Of a stretch of 64,000 nucleotides of DNA, positions 42,662 to 52,154 are shown one piece after another; position 1 is the first letter of the stretch, and every line of letters begins with the position of its first letter. The notes under the pieces are model-generated. The model was not told the DNA's origin and searched no databases. It saw only the letters and a list, made by a program, of their open reading frames with translations. Source of the DNA: Gordonia westfalica (GTDB lineage: Bacteria > Actinomycetota > Actinomycetes > Mycobacteriales > Mycobacteriaceae). A program made the translations under genes and the position numbers. The stretch is from the NCBI RefSeq assembly GCF_900105725.1, contig NZ_FNLM01000034.1:2790001-2854000 (forward strand), in the 5' to 3' direction.

Positions 42662-44095
42662 ATGCACGATCCTGGCCACGAATCGCCCGATGCCGAAGGA
42701 CTGCGCCGCCAGTTCGAGGCGATGCTTGCCGCGCGGCAACCGAACGAACTCCCCGCGCTGCTGAACCAGCTCAGCAGAACTGCCGCGGACAGGTTCGAGC
42801 GGCCTCCGTCGGTTCGTCATCGCAAGGAACCGCTCGCCGAGACCGTGGTGTTCCGCATCCGCGTAGATCTCGACGAGGCGCAACCTCCCATCTGGCGCCG
42901 TCTCGACGTCCGCTCGGATGTTTCTCTCGAAGATCTGCACCGGATCATTCAAGCGGCGTTCGGATGGCTGGACTACCACCTCTATCGTTTTGCCCTGGGC
43001 GGCAGCCCATTCGACCGCAGGAGTGAATTGTTCCTGTGCCCGTTCGACGCTCAGGAAGGCGAGGAGGTGGGCACACCCGTCGCCGAGGTTCGCCTCGACG
43101 AGACGCTCCACGAACGAGGCGACGCCCTGCGCTACGTCTACGACTACGGCGACAGCTGGGAACTGACATTGCTGGTCGAAAGCGTCCGCGAGGCATCGGA
43201 GGACACGCCGTGGGCCCGGTGCGTCGACGGTCGGCGTGCTGCGCCGCCGGAGGACTGCGGCGGGATCACCGACGCGAAGTCACTCGCCGAGATCGTCGAC
43301 GACCCCGCGCATTTCGACATCGACGAGGTGAACGCCGCACTCAGCGATCCCATCCTCTCGCTCGTCGATGCCGGGATCGATGCACGGCTCGGCCACCTGC
43401 TGTACCGGATTCAACCGTTCGACGAGTCCGGAGCCCTGACGGCGAGCGCAGGGCGGCTGGCGAGTCCATCAACAACGGGGACGGGCGAGCAACTCGAGGC
43501 CGACCTGAACCCGTACCTGTGGTTCCTGCGCCGCGCACGCGATGAAGGATTCACACTCACGTCGGCCGGCTATCTGAAACCGGCCGACGTGGTCGCGGCG
43601 TCGAAGGTGTTACCGACGATGAAGTACTTCATCGGCGCCAAGAACCGAGAAGTCCAGAGCACGCCGGTGCTGTACTTCCGTGAGTCCCTCCTTCGGATGG
43701 GGCTGTTACGCAAGTACAAAGGCCGCCTACTGCCGACGCGAGTCGGAACGAAGCTCGCCGACGATCCGCAGAAACTGGCCGACCATCTCGCCGACCGGCT
43801 ACTGAACCAGCAGATGGATGGTTTCACCGAGGACGCGAGCCTGCTGATGCTCTTCTTCGCCGCCGCCTCCGATCCCGGCGACGAGATGCCACTCACGACG
43901 ATCGGCGCGCTGCTCACCGCGTATCGCTGGCAGGGCACGGACGGGCGCCCGATCCAGAAGTACGACCTCTATGACCTCGACAACGGAATCTACGAGTTCT
44001 TCGAAGCCGTCTCGCCCCCGGAACGGGGACTCCGAGGGGTGACGCTGAGCCCGACGGCCATCGAGATCGCGCGACGCGCCATCCGACACCGGTGA
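42662..44095 (+). CDS. Plasmid pRiA4b ORF-3 family protein
   Basis: 477 residues from ATG at 42662. Residues about 60-225 form the pRiA4b ORF-3 domain: VFRIRVDLDEAQPPIWRRLD, LHRIIQAAFGWLDYHLYRF, RYVYDYGDSWELTLLVES and ARCVDGRRAAPPEDCGGI. The C-terminal half is a helical region with WFLRRARDEGFTLTSAGYL and RESLLRMGLLRKYKGRLLPT, which reads like winged-helix sequence. The domain function is unknown; it is often near mobile elements. GGCCTGGCCTACGC-type sequence precedes the start, with no strong ribosome site. Confidence 0.82.
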   Translation: MHDPGHESPDAEGLRRQFEAMLAARQPNELPALLNQLSRTAADRFERPPSVRHRKEPLAETVVFRIRVDLDEAQPPIWRRLDVRSDVSLEDLHRIIQAAFGWLDYHLYRFALGGSPFDRRSELFLCPFDAQEGEEVGTPVAEVRLDETLHERGDALRYVYDYGDSWELTLLVESVREASEDTPWARCVDGRRAAPPEDCGGITDAKSLAEIVDDPAHFDIDEVNAALSDPILSLVDAGIDARLGHLLYRIQPFDESGALTASAGRLASPSTTGTGEQLEADLNPYLWFLRRARDEGFTLTSAGYLKPADVVAASKVLPTMKYFIGAKNREVQSTPVLYFRESLLRMGLLRKYKGRLLPTRVGTKLADDPQKLADHLADRLLNQQMDGFTEDASLLMLFFAAASDPGDEMPLTTIGALLTAYRWQGTDGRPIQKYDLYDLDNGIYEFFEAVSPPERGLRGVTLSPTAIEIARRAIRHR

Positions 44096-45552
44096 CCCAG
44101 TGTCTACTACCGAAAGTAGTTCTGGCGCCTGACGATCCGTCGGAATTGTGCCGACGGTTTTGTCAGACCCCTTTCGTATGGTGGTGTCATGGCGTTCGAG
44201 TTCGGCACCATCGACCCCGGCGGGGATCTCCCCGACGAGGGTGTCGACGTGTTCGGATCACTCGCCGGCCTCTCGCCCGAAGCACTCATCAGCACCGCCG
44301 CCTACTCGGCATCGATGAACGCCGCCAACACCAGCCGCACACTGATCGCCGCCAGCCTGCTCCATGAACAACGCGAAGAAGAATACCTACTGCGCCGCAG
44401 TGAGATTTACTCCGGCGAGGCAGGTTCCATCGACGAATTCCTCGACAGGACAGCACAAGCAGTTTCCGGTGCGGACCCGTATGAACAGTTCGGGCCCAAC
44501 GGATTCGAACAAGCCACCGCCGAACTCGGTGCCGCGCTGACCATCACCGCTGCGGAAGCCCGCGACCTCATCCGCACCGGGGACGCCATGCGGTACCGGC
44601 TTCCGCTGACCGGCACCACCCTGGCATGCGGACGGATCGATCTGCGCCGGTTCATGATCGCACTCAATCGCACCGACTTCGTCGACGATGCCACCATGCC
44701 CATGGTGGACGCCGCGTTGGCCGAGGCAATCCTGGCGCGCGACCCCATGTCCACCACCCGGTTCACCGCACTGGTCGACCAGATCGTGCACAGGCAGGCA
44801 CCGGAAGCGGTCAAGCGCCGCAACGACCAGGCCACCCGGGACCGCGGAGTCAACATCCGACCCGACCGCCACCAGCCCGGCCAGTCGCGCATCACCGGAC
44901 ACTTCCCCCACACCGATGCCGCCGCCCTCAACGCCCAGCTGACCGCCATGGCCACCGGCGTGCACACCGGCGACCCGCGCACCATGCCCCAGCGCCGTGC
45001 CGACGCCCTACTCGCCCTCGCCCACGGCAAGCAAACCCTGGACTGCCAGTGCCCCGACTGTGCACCCCCGCCGGCCGAGCAGAACCTCGACACCCCCGAA
45101 CCCGCCGACGCGGAAACACCCGAACCCGAGCCCACCCCCGTTGCTGTACCGGGCGTAACCGACACCGCCGCAACCGAACCCGACGACAACGAGCCGGCCC
45201 CGGAGCTGACCGGCGACTGCACATGCACCTGCACCAGTTGCCGCGCACCCCGACCGACCTATCACATCGTGGGCAACCTGACGACGCTGATCGGGCTCGA
45301 CAACGATCCCGGCATGCTCGACGGCCACGGACTGATCGACGCCCACACCATGCGCCGACTCTTCGCCGATGCCGCCCACACCTTCATCACCACCGGGGCG
45401 CGCACAGACCCGGCCGACGCCGACACCCGGGCCGCGGCGGCCGCCAGCACCTACGTGCCGAGCAAGAAGCTGCAGGCACTGGTCCGCGCCGGCGAATTGT
45501 GAATCACCCCAGGTTTGATACCGCTTCCTTCTGAGTCAGGAAGGATGAGCAC

Positions 45553-45864
45553 ATGCCTAAGAAAATCGACCCGGAGGTCCGTTCGAGGGCCTTGCGGTTG
45601 CTGGAGGCCCACGGCGGCGAGTACACGTCGTTGACTGCCGCGGCCGAAGCGATCGCCAAGCAGGTCGGTGTCGGCGGAGAGACGGTACGTCGATGGGCCG
45701 TACAAGCCCAGATCGATGCCGGCGCCCGCTCCGGGACCACTACGAAGGAGTCCGCCGAGATCAAGCGCCTCAAGGCCGAGAACAAGCAGTTACGAGAAGA
45801 CGTTGCCATTCTGAAAGCAGCGACAACTTTCTTCGCGGGGGAACTCGACCCCCGCAACCGATGA
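45553..45864 (+). CDS. IS3-family transposase OrfA
   Basis: 103 residues. DPEVRSRALRLLEAHGGEYT then VGVGGETVRRWAVQAQID is the HTH that binds the ends. A leucine-zipper-like helix (SAEIKRLKAENKQLREDVAI) follows. The stop overlaps an ATG of orfB (ATGA at 45861). GCGGGGG and CCCCCGC at 45835-45855 form a hairpin just upstream of that overlap, which fits either frameshift stimulation or coupling. Confidence 0.93.
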   Translation: MPKKIDPEVRSRALRLLEAHGGEYTSLTAAAEAIAKQVGVGGETVRRWAVQAQIDAGARSGTTTKESAEIKRLKAENKQLREDVAILKAATTFFAGELDPRNR

Positions 45865-46853
45865 TCGTGGCGTTCATAGATCAGATGCGCGCCAACGGGT
45901 TTGCGGTCGAGTCGATCTGCCGGGTCCTGCGTGGGCAGGGCTGCCAGATTGCCGCACGAACCTACCGGGCATGGCGATCACGCACGCCTGCCGCATGGAC
46001 GGTCTCTGATGCCCACGTCGTCGATGCGGTGCGCACTGTCGTCTGGCGCACCGGTGACGACGGCCGGCGGAAGATGACTCCCGAGGGCCTCTACGGGCGG
46101 GTGAAGATGCGCGCCCATCTGCATCGCACAACTCTGCCTGGGGTGTTCTATGGCGCCGTTGATCGAGCGATGAAAGTGTTAGGCCACCAAGGAATTCGAC
46201 GGTCGAAGGGAGTCCGAACGACCGTCAGATCCGCTGATGGTGTCCGCGCGGAGGATCTGTTGAACCGACAGTTCAGTGCTGCCGAACCGAACCGGGTGTG
46301 GGTGACCGATTTCACCTACTGCCGGACCTGGGCTGGGTGGGTGTATGTGGTGTTCATCATCGACGTGTTCTCCCGTCGAATCGTGGCATGGCACGCCTCG
46401 ACATCGAAGTCGGTGGAGTTGGTGACAGTCCCGCTTCGGATGGCACTGTGGCAGCGCAATCGGGAAGGGCATCCGGTGAAAGCTGCTGAGCTTATTCATC
46501 ATTCGGATGCCGGAAGTCAGTACACATCGGTTACACTGACTGAGCGTCTGCGACTCGAAGACATCGCAGCGTCGATCGGATCGGTCGGGGACGCCTACGA
46601 CAACGCGCTGGCCGAGTCGGTGAACGGCTTGTACAAGACCGAGTGCATCCGGACCACGATCTTCCACTCCGGCCCGTACCGGACGATCTCCGACGTCGAG
46701 TTCGCGACCGCTGGTTGGGTCGACTGGTACAACAACAGCAGGTTGCACTCGAGTATTGGCCAGATTCCCCCGACCGAGTTCGAAACGCTCCACTACGCTG
46801 GCCTCGGCCCCGAGGACCAGCCCACATTGGAGGCGGCACAAAACCTAGGGTGA
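45861..46853 (+). CDS. IS3-family transposase OrfB (DDE integrase)
   Basis: 330 residues from ATG at 45861; the frame is also open upstream through the overlap with orfA, so an OrfAB fusion by -1 frameshifting is possible. The rve core has the triad VTDFTYCRTW, HHSDAGSQYTS and ALAESVNGLYKTE. GWVDWYNNSRLHSSIGQIPP is the IS3 end block. No damage is visible, so the element may be active. Confidence 0.94.
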   Translation: MIVAFIDQMRANGFAVESICRVLRGQGCQIAARTYRAWRSRTPAAWTVSDAHVVDAVRTVVWRTGDDGRRKMTPEGLYGRVKMRAHLHRTTLPGVFYGAVDRAMKVLGHQGIRRSKGVRTTVRSADGVRAEDLLNRQFSAAEPNRVWVTDFTYCRTWAGWVYVVFIIDVFSRRIVAWHASTSKSVELVTVPLRMALWQRNREGHPVKAAELIHHSDAGSQYTSVTLTERLRLEDIAASIGSVGDAYDNALAESVNGLYKTECIRTTIFHSGPYRTISDVEFATAGWVDWYNNSRLHSSIGQIPPTEFETLHYAGLGPEDQPTLEAAQNLG

Positions 46854-47345
46854 TTCATTGTGTTGCACGTTCCCCGGCTGCAACCAACCGGTGTGGACCG
46901 TCGACCTCGACCACACCCATCCATACGACCACCGCCACCCCGACCGCGGCGGAAAGACCCTCCAACACAACCTCAAACCGTTGTGCCGGTTCCACCACCG
47001 CATCAAAACCTTTGGCAGGTGGCGCGACTCCCAGGACGAGTACCTCGCCGTGTGGTTCGAAGCCCCCACCGGCCACACGTACCTGGGCAACCCGTACACC
47101 GGGCGAGACCTGTTCGCGTCGTTGAAGACCCAGCCACCCGATCATCCGGCTCGGCAACGACTCACCGACGAGCGCGCACACCGCACCGACACCCACCGTC
47201 GGCAACAAGCCGAATGGGACACCAACAACCCACCACCGTTCTGACACAGAACAAGTGAGTGGGCGGTTGACGGCCGGATTCGCGACGCCGACGGGGCTAT
47301 TGCCTCCGCGGGAACGTGATTCTCGATGGGAGGCGCAACTCCCCA

Positions 47346-48281
47346 CTACCGCCGATGCTCCGAGGGCGCAATCCCGTACCTCTTCCGGTAGGCGGCCGCG
47401 AACCGGCTCGCGCTGGAAAAGCCCCATCGGGCAGCGACTTCGGCGACGGTTCCGGTGTCATCCGGGGAGAGCAGGTCGGCGCGCGCCCGACTCAGACGGA
47501 TGTCGCGCAGCACCTGGGTGGGCGTGGCACCGACATGCTCGGCGAAGCCCTCCTGCAGTCTCCGGAGACTCGACCCACCGATCTCGGCCATGTCGGCCAG
47601 ACGCCAGTCGCGAGCAGGATCGTCGTGCAGGGCATCGAGCACCCGCTTCACCATGCGCGGCCGCAGGCCTGTCCCAGCCTCTTCGGGCGAGACTGCGAGG
47701 ATGAAGGCACTGCTGACCGCGCTCGCCAATTGCGGTCCGACGAGCGGATTGGCGAGTAGGTCGGCCGGCTCCCGCAGTTGCGCCGAGAGCGCACGGACGA
47801 GCGCGAACCACGACTGTTCGTCGGGTCCGGTGAGGTCGAGCTGGTGTGGGAGCAGCAGTTGCGACCGCAGCGGAGCCGCGCGGACCCGGTCGGCCTCGCG
47901 TTCGAGGTACTCGGCGTCGAACTTCACCCCGACGACCTGGCAGTCGGCGGACCATCGGGTGATGAGCGACGGCCGGTCGGCGGTGAACACCGTGGCCTGA
48001 CCGGCCTCCGACGTCGTGCGAACCGACCCGGCACGAGACTCGAGGACACCGCTGACGGGGATGTTGATCTCGTAGGCGTCGGGATAGTCGCAGGCTATGG
48101 AGACATCGGTCCCCCAGTTCAGCCGGCCGATGGTGACCGGCCCGAGGTCGACGGTCTGCAGGTTGAGTTCGAGTTGGTCGGGCGACGAGAGCGCAGTCAG
48201 CTCATGCGGGAAGTACACCTGTTCGACGGCCCGGTGTGCCGCCTCCCAATCGCTGATCTTGGTGGTGCGCTGCGTCGACAT
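47346..48281 (-). CDS. AraC-family regulator of the guaiacol demethylase genes (GcoR-like)
   Basis: 311 residues from ATG at 48281 with GAGAGGAC ahead. The N-terminal part (ISDWEAAHRAVEQVYFPHEL to about residue 180) is the AraC-binding-like domain of NahR/EthR-type regulators, and the C-terminal part has two helix-turn-helix units (WRLADMAEIGGSSLRRLQEG and AEVAARWGFSSASRFAAAYR). It is divergent from gcoA, and a 248-bp gap between them must hold both promoters. Known gcoAB loci carry an AraC-type gene nearby, so control by an aromatic ether is inferred. Confidence 0.87.
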   Translation of the reverse strand: MSTQRTTKISDWEAAHRAVEQVYFPHELTALSSPDQLELNLQTVDLGPVTIGRLNWGTDVSIACDYPDAYEINIPVSGVLESRAGSVRTTSEAGQATVFTADRPSLITRWSADCQVVGVKFDAEYLEREADRVRAAPLRSQLLLPHQLDLTGPDEQSWFALVRALSAQLREPADLLANPLVGPQLASAVSSAFILAVSPEEAGTGLRPRMVKRVLDALHDDPARDWRLADMAEIGGSSLRRLQEGFAEHVGATPTQVLRDIRLSRARADLLSPDDTGTVAEVAARWGFSSASRFAAAYRKRYGIAPSEHRR

Positions 48282-48529
48282 GTCCTCTCGACCTCCAATC
48301 CCGCTCGAGCGCCGATCCCGCCGCACCCCCGGTGCGGCACCTGTGATTCAACCCTGTGCAGCAACCCACTCGCCAGGGGCCTTTGAGACGTGCATCACAA
48401 CCGTCGCGCAATCGGTATCGATCCCGCGCATCGCGTATCGCCCCGGGGTCGATCCGTCCCTAACGTCTGCTCTCGCAACTCCCCGGCGACAGCTCGCCGA
48501 TCAACCATCAACCGAGGTGAGGACGACCG

Positions 48530-49741
48530 ATGACCAGCACCATCTCCTGGATCGACGACATCACGATGACCGAGCTCGAGCGCAATCCGTACCCGGTCTA
48601 CGAGCGGTTGCGCGCAGAGGCTCCGCTGGCGTACGTGCCGGTGCTCGGCTCCTACGTCGCCACCACGGCCGAGATCTGCCGCGCCATCGCGACCAGCCCC
48701 GACTTCGAAGCCGTCATCACCAAGGCCGGCGGACGCACCTTCGGTCACCCCGCCGTGATCGGTGTCAACGGGCCGGTTCACGACGACCTCCGGTCGATGG
48801 TCGATCCCGCCCTGCAGCCACAGGAGGTCGACCGCTGGATCGACGATCTGGTCCGCCCGATCGCGCGCCGCTACCTGAGCGAATTCGAGGACACCGGGCG
48901 GGCCGAACTCATCGCCCGGTACTGCGAGCCGGTCAGCGTCCGCGCTCTCGGCGACCTTCTCGGCCTCCAGTCGGTCAGCTCGGACAAGCTGCGCGACTGG
49001 TTCCACAAGCTGTCGGTCTCGTTCACCAACGCGGGCGTCGACGAGAACGGCGAATTCACCAATCCCGAGGGATTCGTCGAGGCCGACGCCGCCAAGGAGG
49101 AGATCCGCTCCATCGTCGACCCCCTGATCGACAACTGGATCGTCAATCCCGACGACAGCGCCATCTCCCACTGGCTGCACGACGGTATGCCCGAGGGGCA
49201 GACCCGCGACCGCGAGTACATCTACCCGACCCTCTACGTCTATCTCCTCGGCGCGATGCAGGAGCCCGGGCACGCGATGGGCTCGACGCTCGTCGGACTG
49301 TTCACGCGACCGGACCAGCTCGAGCAGGTCATCGACGAGCCCGCCCTGATCCCCCGCGCCATCTCGGAGGGCATGCGGTGGACCTCGCCGATCTGGTCGG
49401 CGACCGCCCGCATCAGCACGAAGGACGTGGAGGTGGCCGGCGTCGAACTTCCCGAGGGATCGGTGGTGCTGATGTCCTATGGCTCGGCCAACCACGACCA
49501 CGCCGTCTACGACGCCCCTTCGGAGTACGACATCACCCGGCCCCCGCTGCCGCACCTGGCATTCGGCGCCGGCAACCACGCGTGTGCCGGTATCTACTTC
49601 GCCAATCAGGTCTGCCGCATCGGGCTGGAGGAACTGCTCGAGGCAATCCCGAACCTCGAGCGCGACACCGGCTCCGACGTCGAGTTCTGGGGTTGGGGTT
49701 TCCGCGGCCCGACGTCGCTGCACACGACCTGGGAGGTGTGA
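48530..49741 (+). CDS. gcoA: Cytochrome P450 aryl-O-demethylase (GcoA, CYP255A type)
   Basis: 403 residues. The heme cysteine is Cys352 in [14 protein letters not shown]. The sequence follows the Amycolatopsis GcoA that I remember almost throughout ([55 protein letters not shown]), with a constant offset of four residues. The three active-site phenylalanines of GcoA (75, 169, 395) fall on Phe71, Phe165 and Phe391, and Ile81, Val241, Gly245 and Ala295 on Ile77, Val237, Gly241 and Ala291. It should demethylate guaiacol to catechol, a lignin-related step, with electrons from gcoB, whose ATG lies 5 bases after the gcoA stop. Confidence 0.92.
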   Translation: MTSTISWIDDITMTELERNPYPVYERLRAEAPLAYVPVLGSYVATTAEICRAIATSPDFEAVITKAGGRTFGHPAVIGVNGPVHDDLRSMVDPALQPQEVDRWIDDLVRPIARRYLSEFEDTGRAELIARYCEPVSVRALGDLLGLQSVSSDKLRDWFHKLSVSFTNAGVDENGEFTNPEGFVEADAAKEEIRSIVDPLIDNWIVNPDDSAISHWLHDGMPEGQTRDREYIYPTLYVYLLGAMQEPGHAMGSTLVGLFTRPDQLEQVIDEPALIPRAISEGMRWTSPIWSATARISTKDVEVAGVELPEGSVVLMSYGSANHDHAVYDAPSEYDITRPPLPHLAFGAGNHACAGIYFANQVCRIGLEELLEAIPNLERDTGSDVEFWGWGFRGPTSLHTTWEV

Positions 49742-49746
49742 TCATC

Positions 49747-50769
49747 ATGAGCAGCTCGGACACCTTCACGGTCGAGGCCGGGAAGTCGTCGGTGCAGTGC
49801 GGACCGGACCAGAAGATGCTCGACGCGTTCCTGCGCAACGGAGTGTGGGTCCCGAACTCGTGCAACCAGGGAACCTGCGGCACCTGCAAGGTGCGCGTCG
49901 TGCGCGGAACCGTCGACCACCCACCGGCCCCGGACTCGGTGCTGTCGATCGCCGAGCAGGAACAGGGTTTCGTGCTGTCCTGCCAGACGACACCGGTCTC
50001 CGACGTCGTCATCGACCCGCCGGCCGAGGAACCGGGCTCGGCACGACATGTTCTGCGCGACGTCGCCGGAACAGTTGGGGCCGTGACGGAGATCGCCGAT
50101 GACACCGTGTCGGTGACGGTGCTTCTCGACGAGCCGCTCGACTTCACCGCCGGACAGTACGTCGAGCTGACGGTGCCGGGAACCGCTGTGACACGGCCGT
50201 ATTCGATGGCCAATCCGCCCAGCGAGCCGGACAAGCTCGAGTTCCACATCCGGCGACAGCCCGGCGGGTTGGCGACGGAGGGGTGGATCTTCGAGTCTCT
50301 GGACGTCGGCGATCCCGTCACGATGTCCGGACCGTGGGGAGACTTCTGCTACGAGCCGGACGAGTCCGAGGGCCTGATCCTGCTGGCCGGCGGAACGGGT
50401 CTGGCCCCGCTGAAGGCGATCGCCCGCGCGGCTCTCGAAGCCGACCCCGACCGGGAGATCCACGTCTACCACGGTGTCCGCAGCCGGGCCGAGCTCTACG
50501 ACGTCGACTTCTGGGAGGGACTCGCGGCCACCCACCCCGGGGTCCGGTACATCCCTTGCCTCAGTCGCGAACAATGGTCCGGGCGAACCGGATACGTCGG
50601 TGACGCGATGATGGAGGACATCTCCTCCTGCCGCAATCACGCCGCCTACCTCTGCGGACCACCGGCGATGGTGGAGGCCGGAGTCAAGGCACTCAAGCGC
50701 CGACGCATGTCGCCGCGTCGTATCCGGCGGGAAAAGTACACCCCCGCAGTCGGTCTCGTTCCGGCGTGA
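49747..50769 (+). CDS. gcoB: GcoB-type reductase: 2Fe-2S, FAD and NADH domains
   Basis: 340 residues from ATG at 49747, with GGGAGG in the end of gcoA as ribosome site. The N-terminal ferredoxin domain has NSCNQGTCGTCKV and LSCQ as cluster ligands. The FAD domain has RPYSMANPPSE and the NAD domain GGTGLAPLKAIARA, with YLCGPPAMVEAG near the end. It is a single-protein partner that passes electrons from NADH to GcoA, as in known GcoAB. The frame is open far upstream, but only across gcoA in another frame. Confidence 0.93.
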   Translation: MSSSDTFTVEAGKSSVQCGPDQKMLDAFLRNGVWVPNSCNQGTCGTCKVRVVRGTVDHPPAPDSVLSIAEQEQGFVLSCQTTPVSDVVIDPPAEEPGSARHVLRDVAGTVGAVTEIADDTVSVTVLLDEPLDFTAGQYVELTVPGTAVTRPYSMANPPSEPDKLEFHIRRQPGGLATEGWIFESLDVGDPVTMSGPWGDFCYEPDESEGLILLAGGTGLAPLKAIARAALEADPDREIHVYHGVRSRAELYDVDFWEGLAATHPGVRYIPCLSREQWSGRTGYVGDAMMEDISSCRNHAAYLCGPPAMVEAGVKALKRRRMSPRRIRREKYTPAVGLVPA

Positions 50770-50821
50770 GCCTGAGGTGTGCGGGCTCCCCTCCCGCCCG
50801 GCCGTTTCCTTCCCGCCCGGT

Positions 50822-50865
50822 CGTTTCCCTCCCGCTTATTGGATCTGCCAAGCGGGAGGGAAACG
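50822..50865. repeat. 44-nt palindrome of the CGTTTCCCTCCCG family, copy B
   Basis: CGTTTCCCTCCCGCTT and AAGCGGGAGGGAAACG are perfect 16-base arms with a 12-base loop. Just upstream, 50791-50821 carries two more runs of the CCGTTTCC(T)TCCCGCCCGG type as tandem units. It lies between the gcoB and fadE25 stops. Copy A at 42578-42623 shares the arms and the word GGACACCGC. Confidence 0.82.
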
Positions 50866-50879
50866 GACACCGCGGGAAC

Positions 50880-50912
50880 GAAAACGCCCCGCCGACCGAA
50901 GTCGACGGGGCG
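50880..50912 (-). terminator. Rho-independent terminator of the acyl-CoA dehydrogenase gene
   Basis: CGCCCCGCCGAC and GTCGACGGGGCG (50885-50896 and 50901-50912) form a stem of about 12 bp with a single mismatch and a 4-base loop. On the minus strand it is followed by GTTTTCG. It lies 23 bases past the dehydrogenase stop. Confidence 0.82.
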
Positions 50913-50935
50913 AATCCGCTAAGCGGTGGAGGCGA

Positions 50936-52099
50936 TCAGCGCAGCAGCGCGCGACTCATGACGACGCGCTGGATCTGGTTGGTGCCCTCGTAGATCTGGG
51001 TGATCTTGGCGTCGCGCATCATGCGCTCGACCGGGAAGTCGCGGGTGTAACCGGCGCCACCGAAGAGCTGGACGGCGTCGGTGGTGACCTCCATGGCGAC
51101 GTCGGAGGCGAAGCACTTCGACGCCGAGCTGATGAAGCCCAGGTTCTTCTCGCCGCGCTCGGCGCGAGCGGCCGAGGTGTAGACCATGAGGCGCGCGGCC
51201 TCGACCTTCATCGCCATGTCGGCGATCATGAACTCGACGCCCTGGAACGAGCTGATCGGCTTGCCGAACTGCTTGCGGTCCTTGACGTATTCGATGGCCT
51301 TGTCGAGCGCACCCTGTGCGATGCCGACGGCCTGTGCGCCGATGGTCGGACGGGTGTGGTCGAGGGTCTGCAGAGCCGTCTTGAAGCCGGTGCCCTCGTC
51401 GCCGATGATGCGGTCGAGCGGGATGGTGCAGTCCTCGAAGTACAGCTCGGCGGTGGGCGAACCCTTGATGCCGAGCTTCTTCTCCAGCGGGCCGACGGTG
51501 AAGCCGGGATCGTCCTTGTGAACCATGAACGCGGAGATGCCGTTGGCCTTCTTCTCCGGGTCGGTCACGGCCATGACGGTGTACCAGGTCGACTTGCCGC
51601 CGTTGGTGATCCAGCACTTGGAGCCGTTGAGGACCCAGTTGTTGCCGTCCTTGCGGGCGCGGGTCTTCATGCCGGCGGCGTCGGAACCGGCCTCGCGCTC
51701 ACTCAGCGCGTAGGAGGCCATGGCCTCGCCGGAGGCGATGCCGGGGAGCACCTGCTTCTTGAGCTCATCCGAGCCGTTGAGGATCAGGCCCATGGTGCCG
51801 AGCTTGTTGACGGCGGGGATTAGCGACGACGAGGCGCACACACGGGCGACCTCTTCGATGACGATGCAGGCCGCGATCGAGTCGCCGCCCTGGCCGCCGA
51901 ACTCGTCCGGGACGTGGATGGCGTTGAAGCCCGACGCCACGAGAGCGTCGAGGGCCTCCTGCGGGAAGCGCGAGTTCTCGTCGACGTCCGCGGCGTGCGG
52001 CTCGATCTCCTTCTCGGAAAGCGCGCGGATCGCCTCACGCAGCGCGACGTGCTCCTCCGGAAGCTGGAAGACGTCGAAGTCGGGATTTCCGAAACCCAT
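50936..52099 (-). CDS. Acyl-CoA dehydrogenase, FadE25-like
   Basis: 387 residues. It oxidises acyl-CoA to the enoyl-CoA with FAD. YALSEREAGSDAAGMKTRA and WITNGGKSTWYTVMAVTD are the flavin-contact blocks, and the catalytic Glu is in YEGTNQIQRVVMSRALLR. QLFGGAGYTRDFPVERMMRD completes the ACAD signature. It closely follows the mycobacterial FadE25 pattern, but this assignment is from memory. A palindrome that may be a TetR-type operator lies upstream. Confidence 0.92.
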   Translation of the reverse strand: MGFGNPDFDVFQLPEEHVALREAIRALSEKEIEPHAADVDENSRFPQEALDALVASGFNAIHVPDEFGGQGGDSIAACIVIEEVARVCASSSLIPAVNKLGTMGLILNGSDELKKQVLPGIASGEAMASYALSEREAGSDAAGMKTRARKDGNNWVLNGSKCWITNGGKSTWYTVMAVTDPEKKANGISAFMVHKDDPGFTVGPLEKKLGIKGSPTAELYFEDCTIPLDRIIGDEGTGFKTALQTLDHTRPTIGAQAVGIAQGALDKAIEYVKDRKQFGKPISSFQGVEFMIADMAMKVEAARLMVYTSAARAERGEKNLGFISSASKCFASDVAMEVTTDAVQLFGGAGYTRDFPVERMMRDAKITQIYEGTNQIQRVVMSRALLR

Positions 52100-52154
52100 G
52101 ACAACTCCTCACGGCACGGGGTGCCAAATTGGTGGTTACCTACCAGTGCATCAC

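Larger units (their letters stand above)
45500..46857. mobile_element. IS3-family insertion sequence
   Basis: The left end TGAATCACCCCAGGTTT and the right end AAACCTAGGGTGATTCA are 17-base inverted repeats with one mismatch. TTG at 45497-45499 and 46858-46860 is the 3-bp target duplication. It carries orfA and orfB in the usual overlapping arrangement. Confidence 0.94.
44189..47244 (+). pseudogene. DUF222/HNH endonuclease gene interrupted by an IS3 element
   Basis: The N-terminal 437 codons (44189-45499) hold the DUF222 domain: STAAYSASMNAANTSRTLIA, SGHFPHTD-like ITGHFPHTDAAALNAQL, a proline/acid-rich insert, and CTCTCTSCRAPRPTYHIV. The C-terminal 127 residues (46861-47244) hold the HNH site: CCTFPGCNQPVWTVDLDHTH, LQHNLKPLCRFHHR. 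Removing the IS (45500-46857) and one TTG restores one frame, AGEL then CCTFPGCN, for a protein of about 564 residues. The IS separates the HNH nuclease motif from the rest, so the gene is inactive as it stands. Confidence 0.92.

Noticed and set aside
44100..44118. Short inverted repeat CTACT...AGTAG before the HNH gene
   Set aside because: Five-base arms are expected by chance and do not overlap a clear promoter.
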